Origin: Metallyticus violacea
Taxonomy: Eukaryota; Arthropoda; Insecta; Mantodea; Metallyticidae
Length of the DNA stretch: 64,000 nucleotides
Direction of reading: 5' to 3'
Assembly: GCA_030762175.1 (NCBI GenBank)
Contig: CM060831.1
Location: forward strand, 84,584,001 to 84,648,000
The stretch's first letter is position 1; the number at the start of each line of letters is the position of its first letter. The notes under the pieces are model-generated. The model was not told the DNA's origin. It did no database searches and worked only from the letters and a program-made list of their open reading frames with translations. Both the position numbers and the translations under genes were made by a program. Shown here one piece after another: positions 44,690-56,451 of this stretch.

Positions 44690-46790
44690 ATTTACCTACA
44701 ATAAAATAGTGTGCAGAAAACAGTCGACATAAGTAGGTCAGCAATACAAATAAACATCCTGTTAACAAATAATATGGGTAAAACACACACACACACACAA
44801 ACACGAGTATAGAAAGTACTTTTTATAAAATACAACAGCAATAGACGGGAACAAAATGGGCTTAAAGTACGCTAAAAAGAAAACGTCACATTTAAGTTAA
44901 AAAATCACATTCTGCTCCAGAAACCACAAATATGCATAAAACCGAACACTAGCTTGATAGTGACGTTCCACCAATTTGTTTGAGGGAAGAAATCACTCCT
45001 AGGAAATTCCTAAAGCCCTTAGAAGATAACACGCAATTAAAATGTGACGCACTGTAAAGCGGTGGTCACAATTTTGTCATACTGGAGCAAGTGCACCTTT
45101 AAAAAGGTGACTGTGACTAAAAACGTCAATCCCCAATCGGTAAATGCGCGCAAAAGTATTTCTTCGCGAGAAGAGATTAACCAATTAAAAGAGACAGATT
45201 AAGTTCTTTTCGAAGCAAATATTATTCCTCCCCGCGCGAGTGTATGGCTCTAATTAAAATATGACAAATATCCCCAGAGTAAATAGGTTGCTGGATTGTC
45301 GAAGGTTCTAAAATAGCGGATTTCGCTGCGACATCTGCAGCTTCGTTGTCCTGAATTTCCACATGGCCAGGAACTCATAGCAATTTTTGCTGACATTCGC
45401 ATCAACTAGCGGAAACACTACGTCCTGTATCTTCTGTACAAGAGGAAGGGAGTTGTGCAGGATTCGAAAAGTCATTAGAGCACTGAGGGAATCAGAATAA
45501 ACTATAGTCTCCCAGATGCTGTTAAGGCATACATAAAACAGCTCCATAATAGCATAAAGTTCCGCCATAAAAACAGATTCCACAAAGTTAACACCAAATG
45601 TAAAACTAGAACCATTAAAAAGGAAGGCACCTCCATTTCCGAGCTGTCGGTATCGAATAAAATTGCATTGCACAAACGAGGAGAGTTTCGCGCTAAAATG
45701 TCGGCCAATAAAAGAAGCTACAGTCGATGATTTAGGACAGGACGTAAGCCCAAAATGAATTGGGGCCTCTGCTTAAAACCAAGGAGGATATAAAGCTTCC
45801 CCGACTAAGAAAAAACAACAAGGCAACTCTACGTCCAAAGCCATTAACAACTGTGGAAAGCGATAGCCGGAAGGCCTAGGTGCCCGAACCTAACAGCGTA
45901 AAAGCTATCAAGCGACATATTTAAAAACGGCTCATTCGTGAGGCAGTACCCTACACGTAAAACGTCTCTACGGGAGTATAGAAGAAGTTCAGTAGATTCT
46001 GCACACAAGCTGAACACAGAACTTGCAGGAATAGCTCATTTCTCGATGCTGATTCCGCAGTTATGCATCGGTTTAAGGCGAGGAAGTACTAAAGGTTGCG
46101 TGGAACTATAAACAAAGCAGCCACAATCGATTTTGGACCGGATGATAGAATGGTAGTGGCGCAAAAGAACCGTGCGATCAGCTTCCCAGGATGTGCCACT
46201 TAAAACACATACATAGAGAACGATCACGCAGGCCTTTCAATTTTGCTATATGCGATGATTAACGGGGTTTCCTATAAATAGCGAAGCCAAGGAACTTTCT
46301 GGGCCAAGATGGAGAGATTGCGAAGGATACTCCTTGTAGCACCAGAAATTTATGCAGACTGCCTTGTCAGCAGAAAAATGGAATACTGGATTGACACTCT
46401 AAGCATTCAGACGATCCAGACAGCATCGGAGGCGGCGTTCTAAAAGACAAGTGCTCTGACAGGAAACAAAGATTGCAAAGTCATGGAGGAATAACAACGA
46501 TGTTATTCCAGAAGGTAAAAAATCTGTGATGGAATCGATAGTGATGGCAAATAGTGTGAGAGTATTGAGCTGAGGTTCTCGTTCTACTGGATAAAACGAG
46601 AAGATAAAGCAGAACCAATGCCAACGTTAAAATACCGGTCTTCCGGGAAATAGGACAAATGGAATGATAAGGGGGACCCTTCCAGGTTTAGGTATTGGTA
46701 TGACGATGGAAACTCGCCAACGGATGGGAACGTGCCGTCACACCTGATGCGATTAAAAATCTGGAGTATAAAAGTCTTCATCAAGTTGTT
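44690..46790 (-). pseudogene. Jockey/I-type LINE, 5'-truncated copy C
   Basis: Similarity to LINE-A begins near 46790, at the DGTFPS...PIPKPGKD region of the reverse transcriptase. It continues through the palm (46560-46300), the thumb (SGTSWEADRTVLLRHYHSII, SKIDCGCFVYSSTQP at 46036-46227) and the RNase H domain. The RNase H open stretch 45308-45673 has FMAELYAIME and YSDSLSALMTF (second and third acidic residues present) and lacks the PGH segment through a frameshift. The C-terminal zinc zone follows to about 44990. The 3' tail near 44700 shares GCAGAAAAC...GACATAAG with copy B. There are numerous stops. Confidence 0.85.
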
Positions 46791-46799
46791 GTTAAAAAA

Positions 46800-47834
46800 A
46801 CTAGTTTTTCCCCTAGTTAGAAAACGCCATTAGTAAGTGTACTCATATGAATGTTTTTAAGTACATCCGATATGGATTATTTTAGTTTCTCACGAGGCCT
46901 ATTAAGAAATACCCTTTATTTGAGTTAATCCCATAACCAGTAGGCAGCATGATTAATATCTGGAAAAGCCTGCTAATTACATGATGAGCAAAAGTGTTGC
47001 TTATAGTATTTTTAAGGTATTGTGCATGTGAAGTGGAGTGTTGTGTTGCATTAAAACAATGTTTTCCATATTATGATTATGTAATGTTGGTATTACAAGG
47101 TCTTGCAACATCCGAAAATATCGCGGCCCGCTAACCGTGACTGCTCTTTATTTACCTATTCTCCATTTCTTCATAGAAATAGGACTATATTATAAAATGT
47201 GACATAAAACTACACCATGCAATCTTTGATGAACAATTGCTTTCAGATTATTTTCCGCCCATATTGTGCAACTATGAATGTTAACACCTCCATTTTATTT
47301 GAAAGGTGTCTTATCACTGTACAGGTTTTATCTGGCGTTTCAGCATTATTGTGAAATTCTGCAATCAATTGCAAAGCCAAAGTGAAGCAAATCTGTTTAT
47401 CTTGTTCTCCGAGTTCATAACTCATTTCATTTTATAGGGATAGAACCGAATTCTCAGAAAGGGTCACATTGTTGAATAACTTATTTCAAAACTTTAAAAC
47501 TATATCACTACAAATATTAAATGTAGTACTTTCGCTATCTTCTCGGACTTCTCGGACTTCTTGCAACACTAAAGCTGCTCACACTTCGTTTTCTACTAAA
47601 ATCGGTCAACTCTATCGGTAACTGCACCAGTTTCCTCAAAATATTATCTGCTTACGAAATGATTTTACAGAGCGGGATCCCATGTAACGTTCGAAATCTT
47701 CTCAATCAATTGGGATGTTTCCTTTCATAATTGCACCGAACTCGTAAAGGCAATACTAATATAAAATTATTATTCCAACATGTCAACTATTATACAGTAA
47801 TTACACTCAAAATACCAATGAGAAAACGATCCTA
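46800..47834. other. 1 kb without a recognisable gene
   Basis: The open frame 47243-47425 on minus (MSYELGEQDKQICFTLALQL) reads slightly like a transposase N-terminus, but nothing supports it. No repeat family of this window was recognised. Confidence 0.35.
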
Positions 47835-48345
47835 TATAATAAGATATATTCTTTATAACAAAATGCCAGATTGTATTAAAAATTAAAATAATTATTTTTA
47901 TAAAGCCTTAAATATTTATTTAATGCACTAATGCCGTTACACAATGGAAGTATAAGCGAACTGACTGTTAATCATACTAATGTATTTGTTGGTCACAGGA
48001 AATGTCTATAATTAATGAAAGAAGTATTACTACTTAATTGTATTTTAATTTCTAATTGTTATTATATGACAGTTTAGCTTGCCTGCATTCAGAAATAGAA
48101 AAAGTGGATCCGCTACATGTTAATTTTATTTTGACCATAGGTATTTTGATTGGAAATGTATTTCATTAAATAAGTATAAAATATTAACTACAACAATGTT
48201 ACAAATAATCAGAATAGCATGTATTTATTTTTATGAGTTTATTTTGTCACTACTTGTGAATTTTATATTTCAAATATATCCATTAAGACCTATGTGATAT
48301 AAATTTAAACTTTTGACAGTTTTCAAATCTGTTGTATTGACCTGG
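47835..48345 (+). repeat. duplicated block, copy 2 (LINE D 3' end plus flank)
   Basis: Partner of 43715-44640, shorter by internal deletions. The first part again encodes the NKMPDCIKN end of LINE D. The copy is not preceded by the rest of LINE D. Confidence 0.7.
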
Positions 48346-49689
48346 TATGTCAATACATACACAAATACTGTGTAAAATTCAAGGATTTTTTATTCACTAC
48401 GTACAATTTTCACATTTGGCTTCATCAATATTAATACATAACTTTGAATAATTATATACATATCTAATCCCTAGTTTCCATTAACTACATCACAGTGTAA
48501 AAATTGTATTTTCACAATAAGTTATTACATATATACTCTTCTGAAAATATCTTTAGTACAGCTGCTACTTAATATGCACATTATATAAGAAATTTGTTAA
48601 ATTTATTACATAAGATAAAAGCGTTTATTCTGAAATATGTCTGAGTCATTTAAAACAACTAAAAATATGGTACTATTAAGGTTTATTATAACAGTATTTT
48701 CAATTTCTACACTATATGAATTAACAAAAAGAGTGTGTTTATTGAAATGTATGTAGTTGCTCGTCCATTTTTAATATTAAATTATTGGATTTTAACCAAT
48801 TTATACCCAATCTTAAGCTTGATATGTTAGAATCAATGTCTTTCCAACATTTTTTCTGCGATGTACAAATCATATAAAACTTTAAATATTCAAATTCTAA
48901 AACAGTTTTTAGTATTTACATCTATTACTACTAAATTTTTACTTCCAATGCTAATCAATAAACTGTTTAGTTATGAGATGATAGAAAATACTTTTACCAC
49001 TTAGTTCCATTTTGTTTCAGTGTATTCTTATAGGTGAAAAGTTGACTTGACACTACAAGTTGGATTGAATCGAGCTGCTCTTGCTGCTAGTCTCCATTAT
49101 TATGTTGGGTGAAATATTATAACAAAGGGAAATATGCTCTTATTCCAATTTGCAACTAGTCTGACCCAGGAGTTTAGCAAGTATTGTAATGTAGGGAAAT
49201 GTGTTTTTATTCCAATTAGCAATTAATTTATAAATAAACATATTAACCTAATCTGTAGGTTAACCTAGGGAAAATCCTAGAACTGGTGGACCCAGTGGTT
49301 TAACCAGTAAATCATTCTAAATGTAGCAAACTGCTCTAATTCCAATTCACAACTAATTCAGTAAGTAAATCATTGTAATTACGGCAAATCTCCTTTAACT
49401 ATGGCATAAAAAAAGTTCGAGGTGATAATATTTGAACCCTATATTCTGTCTTTACAAGTGTAGCACCGCCTATGCTATTCAGCTGTTATTATAAAACGTC
49501 ATTAACTAGGTAATAGTTGTGTTATACTAACTTCAGCTCTCTTCGCCTGCACTCGGGAACAGAGACTAGCAGCAAGATATTTCTCCAGCAGCTTGCCAGA
49601 TTGCTTAATGCTATAGTCATACATTTAGTAACATTGAGTGAAAAGATGTCTTCAAAGAGTACATGACTGAATAAATCCCTTTTAATAAA
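48346..49689. other. 1.3 kb AT-rich stretch downstream of the zinc-finger gene
   Basis: No gene is seen. If the zinc-finger gene is expressed, its 3' untranslated region and polyadenylation site should lie at the right end of this stretch. The open frame 49522-49719 (minus) runs into the decayed finger region and has no motif of its own. Confidence 0.4.
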
Positions 49690-50207
49690 TTTAATATTCA
49701 CATGGCTTCTTACCCTCATGCAACATTAGGTCTCCTTAAATTACATGTCCAGGTAGAGCTCCTCCCATATGCTTCACATTTATATGGCTTTCCATCCTTA
49801 TGTAAAAAAGACATCTCCCTAAAGTGAATGTCAGAGTAAAGCTTTTTCTATAAACTTGATATTATTATGATCACCTACCCTCATGCATCAAAAGATGTGT
49901 TCTTAAATTAGATGGCATGGTAAGGCTCTTCCCACAAACTTCACACTTATATGGCTTCTCAATCTTATGTATTTAAAGATGTCTTTTCAATGTAGATACC
50001 TAAGTAAAGCTCTTCCCATGAACATATATGTATGTGGCTTCTCATCCTTATGTATCCAAAGATGACTCCTTAAATTAGATGTCTGGGTAAAGTTCTTCTC
50101 CGAAACTACAATTTATGTGGGTTCTCACCCTTATGTATCAAAAGGTGTCTCCTTAAATTAGATCTATGGGTAACGGTCTTCTCACTAATTTCATATTTAT
50201 GTGGTTT
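49690..50207 (-). pseudogene. decayed C2H2 finger units downstream of the array
   Basis: Finger-like units of about 84 bases continue past the TAG stop at 50208-50210. The first still reads HKYEISEKTVTHRSN...RRHLLIHKGEN, with both cysteines changed to Y and S. The following units (near 50100, 50030, 49940, 49860, 49770) lie in different frames with stops, but keep words for CEVCGKSF, HLLIH and linker on the minus strand. At least five units are lost in this way. The original protein probably had 16 or more fingers. Confidence 0.8.
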
Positions 50208-51425
50208 CTAGCTATTACATATTAAAAGATGATTCCTTAAAGCAGATGGACGGGTAAAGCTCTTCCCACAAACTTCACATTTACATGGCTTCAATCCCTT
50301 ATGTGTCAAAAGATGTTTTCTTAAATGAGATGTCAGTGTAAAGCTCTTTCCACAAACTTCACATTTATGTGGTTTCTTACCCTCGTGAATCAAAAGATGA
50401 TCCCTTAAATGAGATTTCTGAGTAAAGCACTTCTCACAAACTTCACATTTATGTGACTTCTCACCCTCATGAATCAAAAGGTGACCCCTTAAAGTAGATC
50501 CCTGCATAAAGCTCTTGCCACAAACTTCACATTTATGTGGTTTTTTACCCTCATGAATCAAATGATGATTCCTTAAATGAGATTTCCGAGTAAAGCTCCT
50601 ACCACAAACTTCACATTTATGTGACTTCTTACCCTCATGAATCAAAAGATGAGTCCATAAATAAGATTTATGAGTAAAGCTCTTCTCACAAACTTCACAT
50701 TTGTGTGACCTCTTACCCCTATGAATCAAAAGATGAAGCCATAAACTGGATGCCCGAGTAAAGCTCTTCACACAAAATTCACATTTATATAGTTTCTCGC
50801 CCTTATGTATCAAAAAATGACTCCTTAAAGTAGATGTCAAGGTAAAGCTCTTCCCACATACTTCACATTTATGTGGTATCTCACTCTTATGTATCAAAAG
50901 ATGTCTCCTTAATGTAAATCTCAGGGGAAAGCTCTTCCCACAAACTTCACATTTATGTGGTTTCTCACCCTTATGTATCAAAAGGTGATTTCTTAATGCA
51001 GATCTCTCAGTAAAACACTGCCCACATACTTCACATATATATGTTTTCTCATGTATCAGAAGGTGATTTCTTAATGTAGATCTCTTGGTAAACCTCTTTC
51101 CACAAACTTCACATTTATATGGTTTCTCACCCTTATGTATCAAAAGATGTCTCCTTAAAGTAGCTGTCAGGGTAAAGCTCTTCCCACAAACAACTTCACA
51201 TTTATGTGCATTCCTATGCTTTTTAAGTAACCTTCATTTGTCAATTTATTTTTTTGATGTTCATGAATCGATGTGTGGCTATTTATAGATGCAGTGCTGG
51301 TGTAAGTGTTTCCATATGATTTATTACAGAGTGTGTGCCTCTTTGTGCTCCCTTTACAATCCTGTGCAACTTTAATAAAATTTCTTGATTTTATCAAACA
51401 TCTGGACAGGTGTTCCTCATTTGGC
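50208..51425 (-). CDS. C2H2 zinc-finger protein, last exon, with 5' frameshift
   Basis: A splice acceptor (TTCTTAACATTTCAG, AG on plus 51426-51427) opens an exon whose first frame reads NEEHLSRCLIKSRNFIKV and continues through a weak finger-like segment to about 51210. There the frame is lost. The second frame, open from 51233 to the TAG at 50208, encodes finger 0 (HKCEVVCGKSF, with C-x3-C instead of C-x2-C through a GTT repeat) and eleven regular fingers of the HKCEVCGKSFT...LRNHLLIH type with KGEKPHK-like linkers. The last finger ends HLLIC, so it is C2HC. Helix residues vary between fingers while the framework is nearly constant, as in DNA-binding arrays. Such proteins act in the nucleus as transcription regulators; the target is unknown. 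It is either a pseudogene or a gene that now starts inside the array. Confidence 0.75.
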
Positions 51426-51427
51426 CT

Positions 51428-51839
51428 GAAATGTTAAGAACATAATGATAAAAAAGAGGAAATGTTTTTTGTGAATGTATATATCAATACATATTAGGTT
51501 TAGATTCATTATGAGAAATATTAACCCATATCAGACTAATAAAAAATTTATATGCATTAGAATACAAATTTTTCTCAAATGTTGCTACTGATGCTCAGTC
51601 ATGAAGCTGTAACATTTGTTCTAATCAAACCGAATGAAAAAGCCTAAAATTCAGTGTTTTTGATCAATGTAGAATACAACTCAAGAATTTTAAACATTCT
51701 TAGCTGAATGTCACAGATGATGAAGTTTTAATAATACTCTACACACATAGTAGAAAATTAATATCAATGCAAAACCGCCAAAATCATCAGGGCCAAATAC
51801 ACTATTACAGTACCAATAATAAACATAATAAAACTTTAT
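51428..51839. other. putative intron sequence of the zinc-finger gene
   Basis: Upstream of the acceptor on the minus strand. AT-rich; earlier exons were not recognised. Confidence 0.35.
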
Positions 51840-53545
51840 TATTGCAGAAAACAACTGACATAAGCAGGTGTTCAATGCAAATAAAAAGCCTCTTAAAGCC
51901 ACTAAAACATGACATTCATTCAAAACATAACGCACTGCAAAGGGGTGGCCACAATTTTCACACAATGCAGCAGGTGGAACTTTAAAAATTCATAGGAGTA
52001 CTGGGGGAAACGAACTAATTACAGAGTCCCCCAGATGCAATTAAGATACACATAAAACAATTTGATAAATAGTATAAGGTTCTGCAATAAAAATAGATAC
52101 CCCAGAGTTAACACCAAATGAAAAACTAGAGCTATTAAAAAGGAATGGATATCCAACACCAGTGTGCTGCTTTCGAGCTGTTAGTGTAGATAAAATTTCA
52201 TTGCACTAATGAGGAGGGTATCGAGCTGAAATTTCAGCGAATAAAGCAAGGACAGGGCATAAGCCCAAGATGAACTGGGGCGTTAATAAAAGCCAAGGGA
52301 GATAGCTAGTTTCCCCGACTAAGAAAAAACAAGGCAAGTCTATGTTCACAGTCCTTATTTTCTCTGGAAAGGGACAGCCGGGATGCTTGGGAGTCAGAGA
52401 CCTAGCAGAGTAAAAGTTAAACGGATTACTCCTACCAAGAAACCATCTCGTAAAATGTCTCTATGGGAGTACAGAAGAAATTCTTCAGATTCTGTGGCAA
52501 ATAGGCCGAACTTAGAGCACGTAGGAATAGCTCCTTACTCGACATCGATTTAGCAGTTATGCATCGGTTTAAGGCGAGGAAGTACTAAAGGTTGCATCGA
52601 GCCATAAACAAAGCAGCCATAATAAATTTTGGATCGGATGATAGAACGGTAAAGGTGCAAAAGAACCGTCCTGACTGCTCTGCAGAATGAGCCACGTAAA
52701 ACACGTAAAAGACATAGAAAACGCTCACGCAACCCTTTCATTTGTACTATATGCGTTGATTAACACAGTTTCCTATAAATAACGAAGTCAAGGAACTTTC
52801 TGGACCAAGATGGAGAGATTGCGAAGGATACTCCTTGTAGCACCAGAAATTTATGCACACTACCTTGTCAGCAGAAAAATGGAATAATGGATTGACACTC
52901 TAAGCATACAAACGGTCGAGACAGCAATGGAGGCGGCGTTCCAAAAGACAAGTGCGCCGAGATGAAGCATAGATTGCAAAATCATCGACGAATAACAATA
53001 ATGTTATCCCTGACGGTAAAAAATCTGCGATGGAATTAACAAGGATGGCAAATAGTGACATAAGTACCGAGCACTGTGGTACTCGTTCTCCTGAATAAAA
53101 TGAGAAGATAAAACAGAACCAATGCGTACATTAAAATACCGGTCTTCCATGAACTCCTCAATAAAAATTGAATGCCTACCATGCATATGCCATTCATGCA
53201 GCTTTCGAAGGATACCTCTTCTCCAGCAGGTATCATAGGTTTTCTCCACATCAAAGAATACGACGATCGTTTGGCGCTTTGGTACAAAACTGTCAATAAT
53301 ATGGGTGGAAATAGACAACAAGAGTGTAGACAGAGGAGTGATAACGACGATACCCACAATGTACGTTCGTCAGAAGATGATGAGATTCTAACCACACATA
53401 AGCTGTCCGTTAATCATGCGTAGAAAGAGATACTAGACGGCCGGCAATAAGGGATAACTACGAAACCTATATTGTATGTTAATCAGAATTCGCTGTGATT
53501 CTAACCACAACATAAGATTTCCATTAATCTTGCGGATAAAGAGAC
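51840..53545 (-). pseudogene. LINE B, 3' part (Jockey/I type)
   Basis: Read leftward: reverse transcriptase from the VDHLVSLST segment (53300), ending the finger region with STHIIDSFVPKRQTIVVFFD (53004-53357), then palm and thumb to about 52560 (VLLHLYRSIIRSKIYYGCFV at 52550-52741). RNase H relics follow near 52200-52000, and the C-terminal zinc zone CENCGHPFAVRYVLNECHVL at 51711-51965. The 3' tail shares words with copy C. A segment of the reverse transcriptase is present more than once at 53300-53545. All frames are broken. Confidence 0.85.
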
Positions 53546-54809
53546 AAATAAATAAAATTTGTATAAACTACCCTGGTAATTGGTTTCCTAAACCAGGATG
53601 TTTATATACAACATTCCATTTATTATTATAAAGTATACAATACAGTAATCTGTTACTACTTTATTTTACAGATTTTCCCAATATGCAAATATACTTAGAA
53701 ATAAGGGCCTATAAAATACCTTGAGCAGGAAGCATTCAAAGTTAGTAATCCAGCAAGGGAAGAGGTAATACCACAAGAGGAGATAATAAGAATTAATGAA
53801 GAAACAGAGGAAGAAGTAAGAAGATTAGAACGCATACATATACAAAGACAATTCCAAAACACAAATAACTTAATAAGAATAGCAAATATACAAGATAACT
53901 TTCATTAAATCAACAAAAAGAGAATGTTAGAGCAGAAGATAAAGGCAAGGAAGAAGGGAACGAAGGAGATGAACATACCTAAATTTATAATAGATGGGAA
54001 TAATTTTGAAGTAGAGAATGGTGAGGAAGGTGAAGGCTCTTACCTATAAGAGTTATGGGACTGCGAAGAAGGAAGATTACAGAAGAAGATTAAGGGTTTT
54101 GAAGATGGGAATGAGCGGGGAAAAGAGTTGGAGGATGGACAAGTGGAGGAGCAGAGCGTGAGAAATGGTGTAACCAGGGGTCCAAAAGGATCAAGAGAGA
54201 TGGAAGAAGGGACGGTTGGAAAAAAAAGATGGAGAGTGACATGGTGGAAGCGAGGTAATAGTTTTTAATGAGTTAAAGTGTTAGAATAAATAAATGAAAT
54301 GAGTAGGGAAGATTAATGGTCAATAATGACTTTTAAGTGAAGTGCGTTGTTAAAGAGAAGGTGATTAGTATGACTGAGATCAGTTAAACAGACTTGAAAG
54401 TTTAATGTTTAAATGTTGAATATAAATTGATGCAAAAGTACTGGATACCAGTATATACCGCTGTTAGTAGTATAGCAATGTAATAAATTAGGATAGAAAA
54501 GCTTACCACAACTATAATTATCACTGACTACCAGTACGTTTGTTAATTTGGTATATTTTGTAGATTTTGGAACATTAAATTGGAAAGTAGTTTAGTAAAT
54601 TTATATTTTGGTTTAATTTAATTAATGTTGAGTTACTTTTACTAGTTTGTTATATTATTTTTGTCTACATATTAGGAAAACATGTAAAATAATGCAGTAA
54701 GATATTACTAATTGTATAGTTTATAATAATAAATAGAAAATTTGATATATATACACACACTGGTTTAGGAAACCAGGTACTATGGTGTTGCATACAGATT
54801 TTATTTATT
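53546..54809. mobile_element. unclassified 1.26 kb inverted-repeat element inserted in LINE B
   Basis: The two ends form an imperfect inverted repeat: 53546-53596 against 54760-54810, 41 of 51 positions identical by my count. The inner 16 bases (TGGTTTCCTAAACCAG) are perfect and themselves nearly palindromic. LINE B is interrupted exactly between these ends. Inside, 53705-53908 is an open frame without ATG, rich in E, I and R (PAREEVIPQEEIIRINEETE, then VRRLERIHIQRQFQN). Further purine-rich pieces (MEEGTVGKKRWRVTWWKRGN near 54200) follow after stops. I recognise no transposase. It may be a foldback element or a non-autonomous DNA transposon that has captured sequence. Confidence 0.6.
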
Positions 54810-56451
54810 ATCGTGAAAATAAACAGCAGATGGTCGACATATAAACGATAACTAAGAAACGCATATTGTACGTTCGTCAGAAAGTGCTGTGATTCTAACC
54901 ACCACATATGCCGCCCGTTAATCATACTCTCTATCACCTTGCATATACAAATGGTGAGGGAAATAGGATAACTGGAAGGAATATGGGAATCATTTCCAAG
55001 TTTAGGCATTGGTACGACAATGGCAACTAGCTAAACGAATGAAAACGTGCCATCACACCAAATGCAATTAAAATCATGAGTAAAAAATCCTTATCTTCTG
55101 CTGATATATACTGCAATATAGCAACATGGGATACCATCTCTTCCCGAGGCCCGATGACGAGAGGCGGAAAGGCATACTCTAATTCCCTGGTGGAAAAAGG
55201 AGCATTATAGCACTCCTGATTGACGGTGGCAAGGGAGAATCCTGTCGATTCTACATACATCTTAATTGTGAGCAAAGCGGGAAGATACTTAGGGTGTTGT
55301 ACTTTATGTACCGGGTATGGGCGAAAACCCAGACTTACCTGCAACGAGGCGTAGCTTTTTTCCAGACACCAGACTAAAGCACTGAGCGAAAAAATGACGC
55401 GAAAGTAATCCAAGATGTCTTCTTGCCACCCTTCAGTATACCATAAATCATATTTCTAACGTACAGTGGGGACGATAAGATCTTAAAGCACCTACGCGTG
55501 CCCCCGGCATTCATCGGTCAACCAAGGAACCGGAAAGCGTCTGGGGTGGGAAGACGACAGGGAATAGCTGCATCTGCGGCAGCAATAAAAACGGTATCGA
55601 TGTGTTCGAACATGGAGACAATAGATATAAAATTATAACCTGAAAACTGGTTTGGGATTTAAAAAGACTCCGATTCGCTTTGTTAATAAATCACTTTGGT
55701 GCGCGCTGTGAATGTGCTTGCGAACACACAATATGGATCTGATACGGAAAATGATTACTGGAGGGAGATAAATCTGAGAGAACGTTGTGCATTAAAATAA
55801 AGAGAAGCGAAGCAGAACAGATAGAGAGATCCAAATACGAGAAATTGTTTGTACCATCGGATAGAAAATTGGCCTATCTGTATAGTAAAGTAAGATTAGG
55901 GCGTATCAAAATGTACCCTATTATGCTCGAACACTCCGTTGAAGAGTCCTATATGGGATGGTGTGCGTTTAAGTCCCCCAAAAGTAAAAGTAAGGGGTTG
56001 TAGCTAGGAAATGGTATTACAGATAGCAAACCTAACACACGAAAAGCAAACGGCAGCGGCTGCAGCCTGTAAAGTAGACTGTAGACTCAAAAGAGAACTG
56101 CATTCATGAACTGTGATTACAATTAAAATTTTGCCATTCGTGGGAGTGACGTCTTCTGGTGAAAGGTCTAATCGCCTCTAAGAGTAACCGCGAAGGTTAA
56201 ATGAGTCATGTAGTTGAAGCTTGGTCTCCTGGAGACACCAGCGGAGACAGTCGACTGTAAAAGCAACTGCAGTCAGATCTTCGATTACCGATTCCATGTA
56301 TATTCCACGAAAGAAGAGCCATAATAAAATGTAATTTTTGGCCTGAGCAGGACGAATCCGCCTTCCTTTCTTCCTTTCTTTAGTAGCGTGGGGCTAGAGG
56401 GTTTAGCTGCTCCATGACGACTCATAGGGAGGGCTCTCCCGCAGTACATGG
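54810..56451 (-). pseudogene. LINE B, middle part (endonuclease and reverse transcriptase start)
   Basis: From right to left: the EN start near 56345 (MALLSWNIHGIGNR, the WN-RG motif of APE endonucleases) with stops; the EN end in relics about 55980-55700 (LLLLGD-like, SDNHF-like); the LINE-specific linker WWTDECRGHA-like near 55500; reverse transcriptase finger pieces FSTRELEYAF (55027-55413), LPIPKLGNDSHIPSSY and CICKVIESMINGRHMWWLES (54665-55009); then VDHLLFIFT, where the inverted-repeat element begins. The block ends at the 11 bp target duplication of LINE A (56442-56452). It is a dead copy, more diverged than LINE A. Confidence 0.85.

Noticed and set aside
51085..51288. Plus-strand frame in the zinc-finger region
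   Set aside because: Antisense of repeated finger codons; the minus strand explains it fully.
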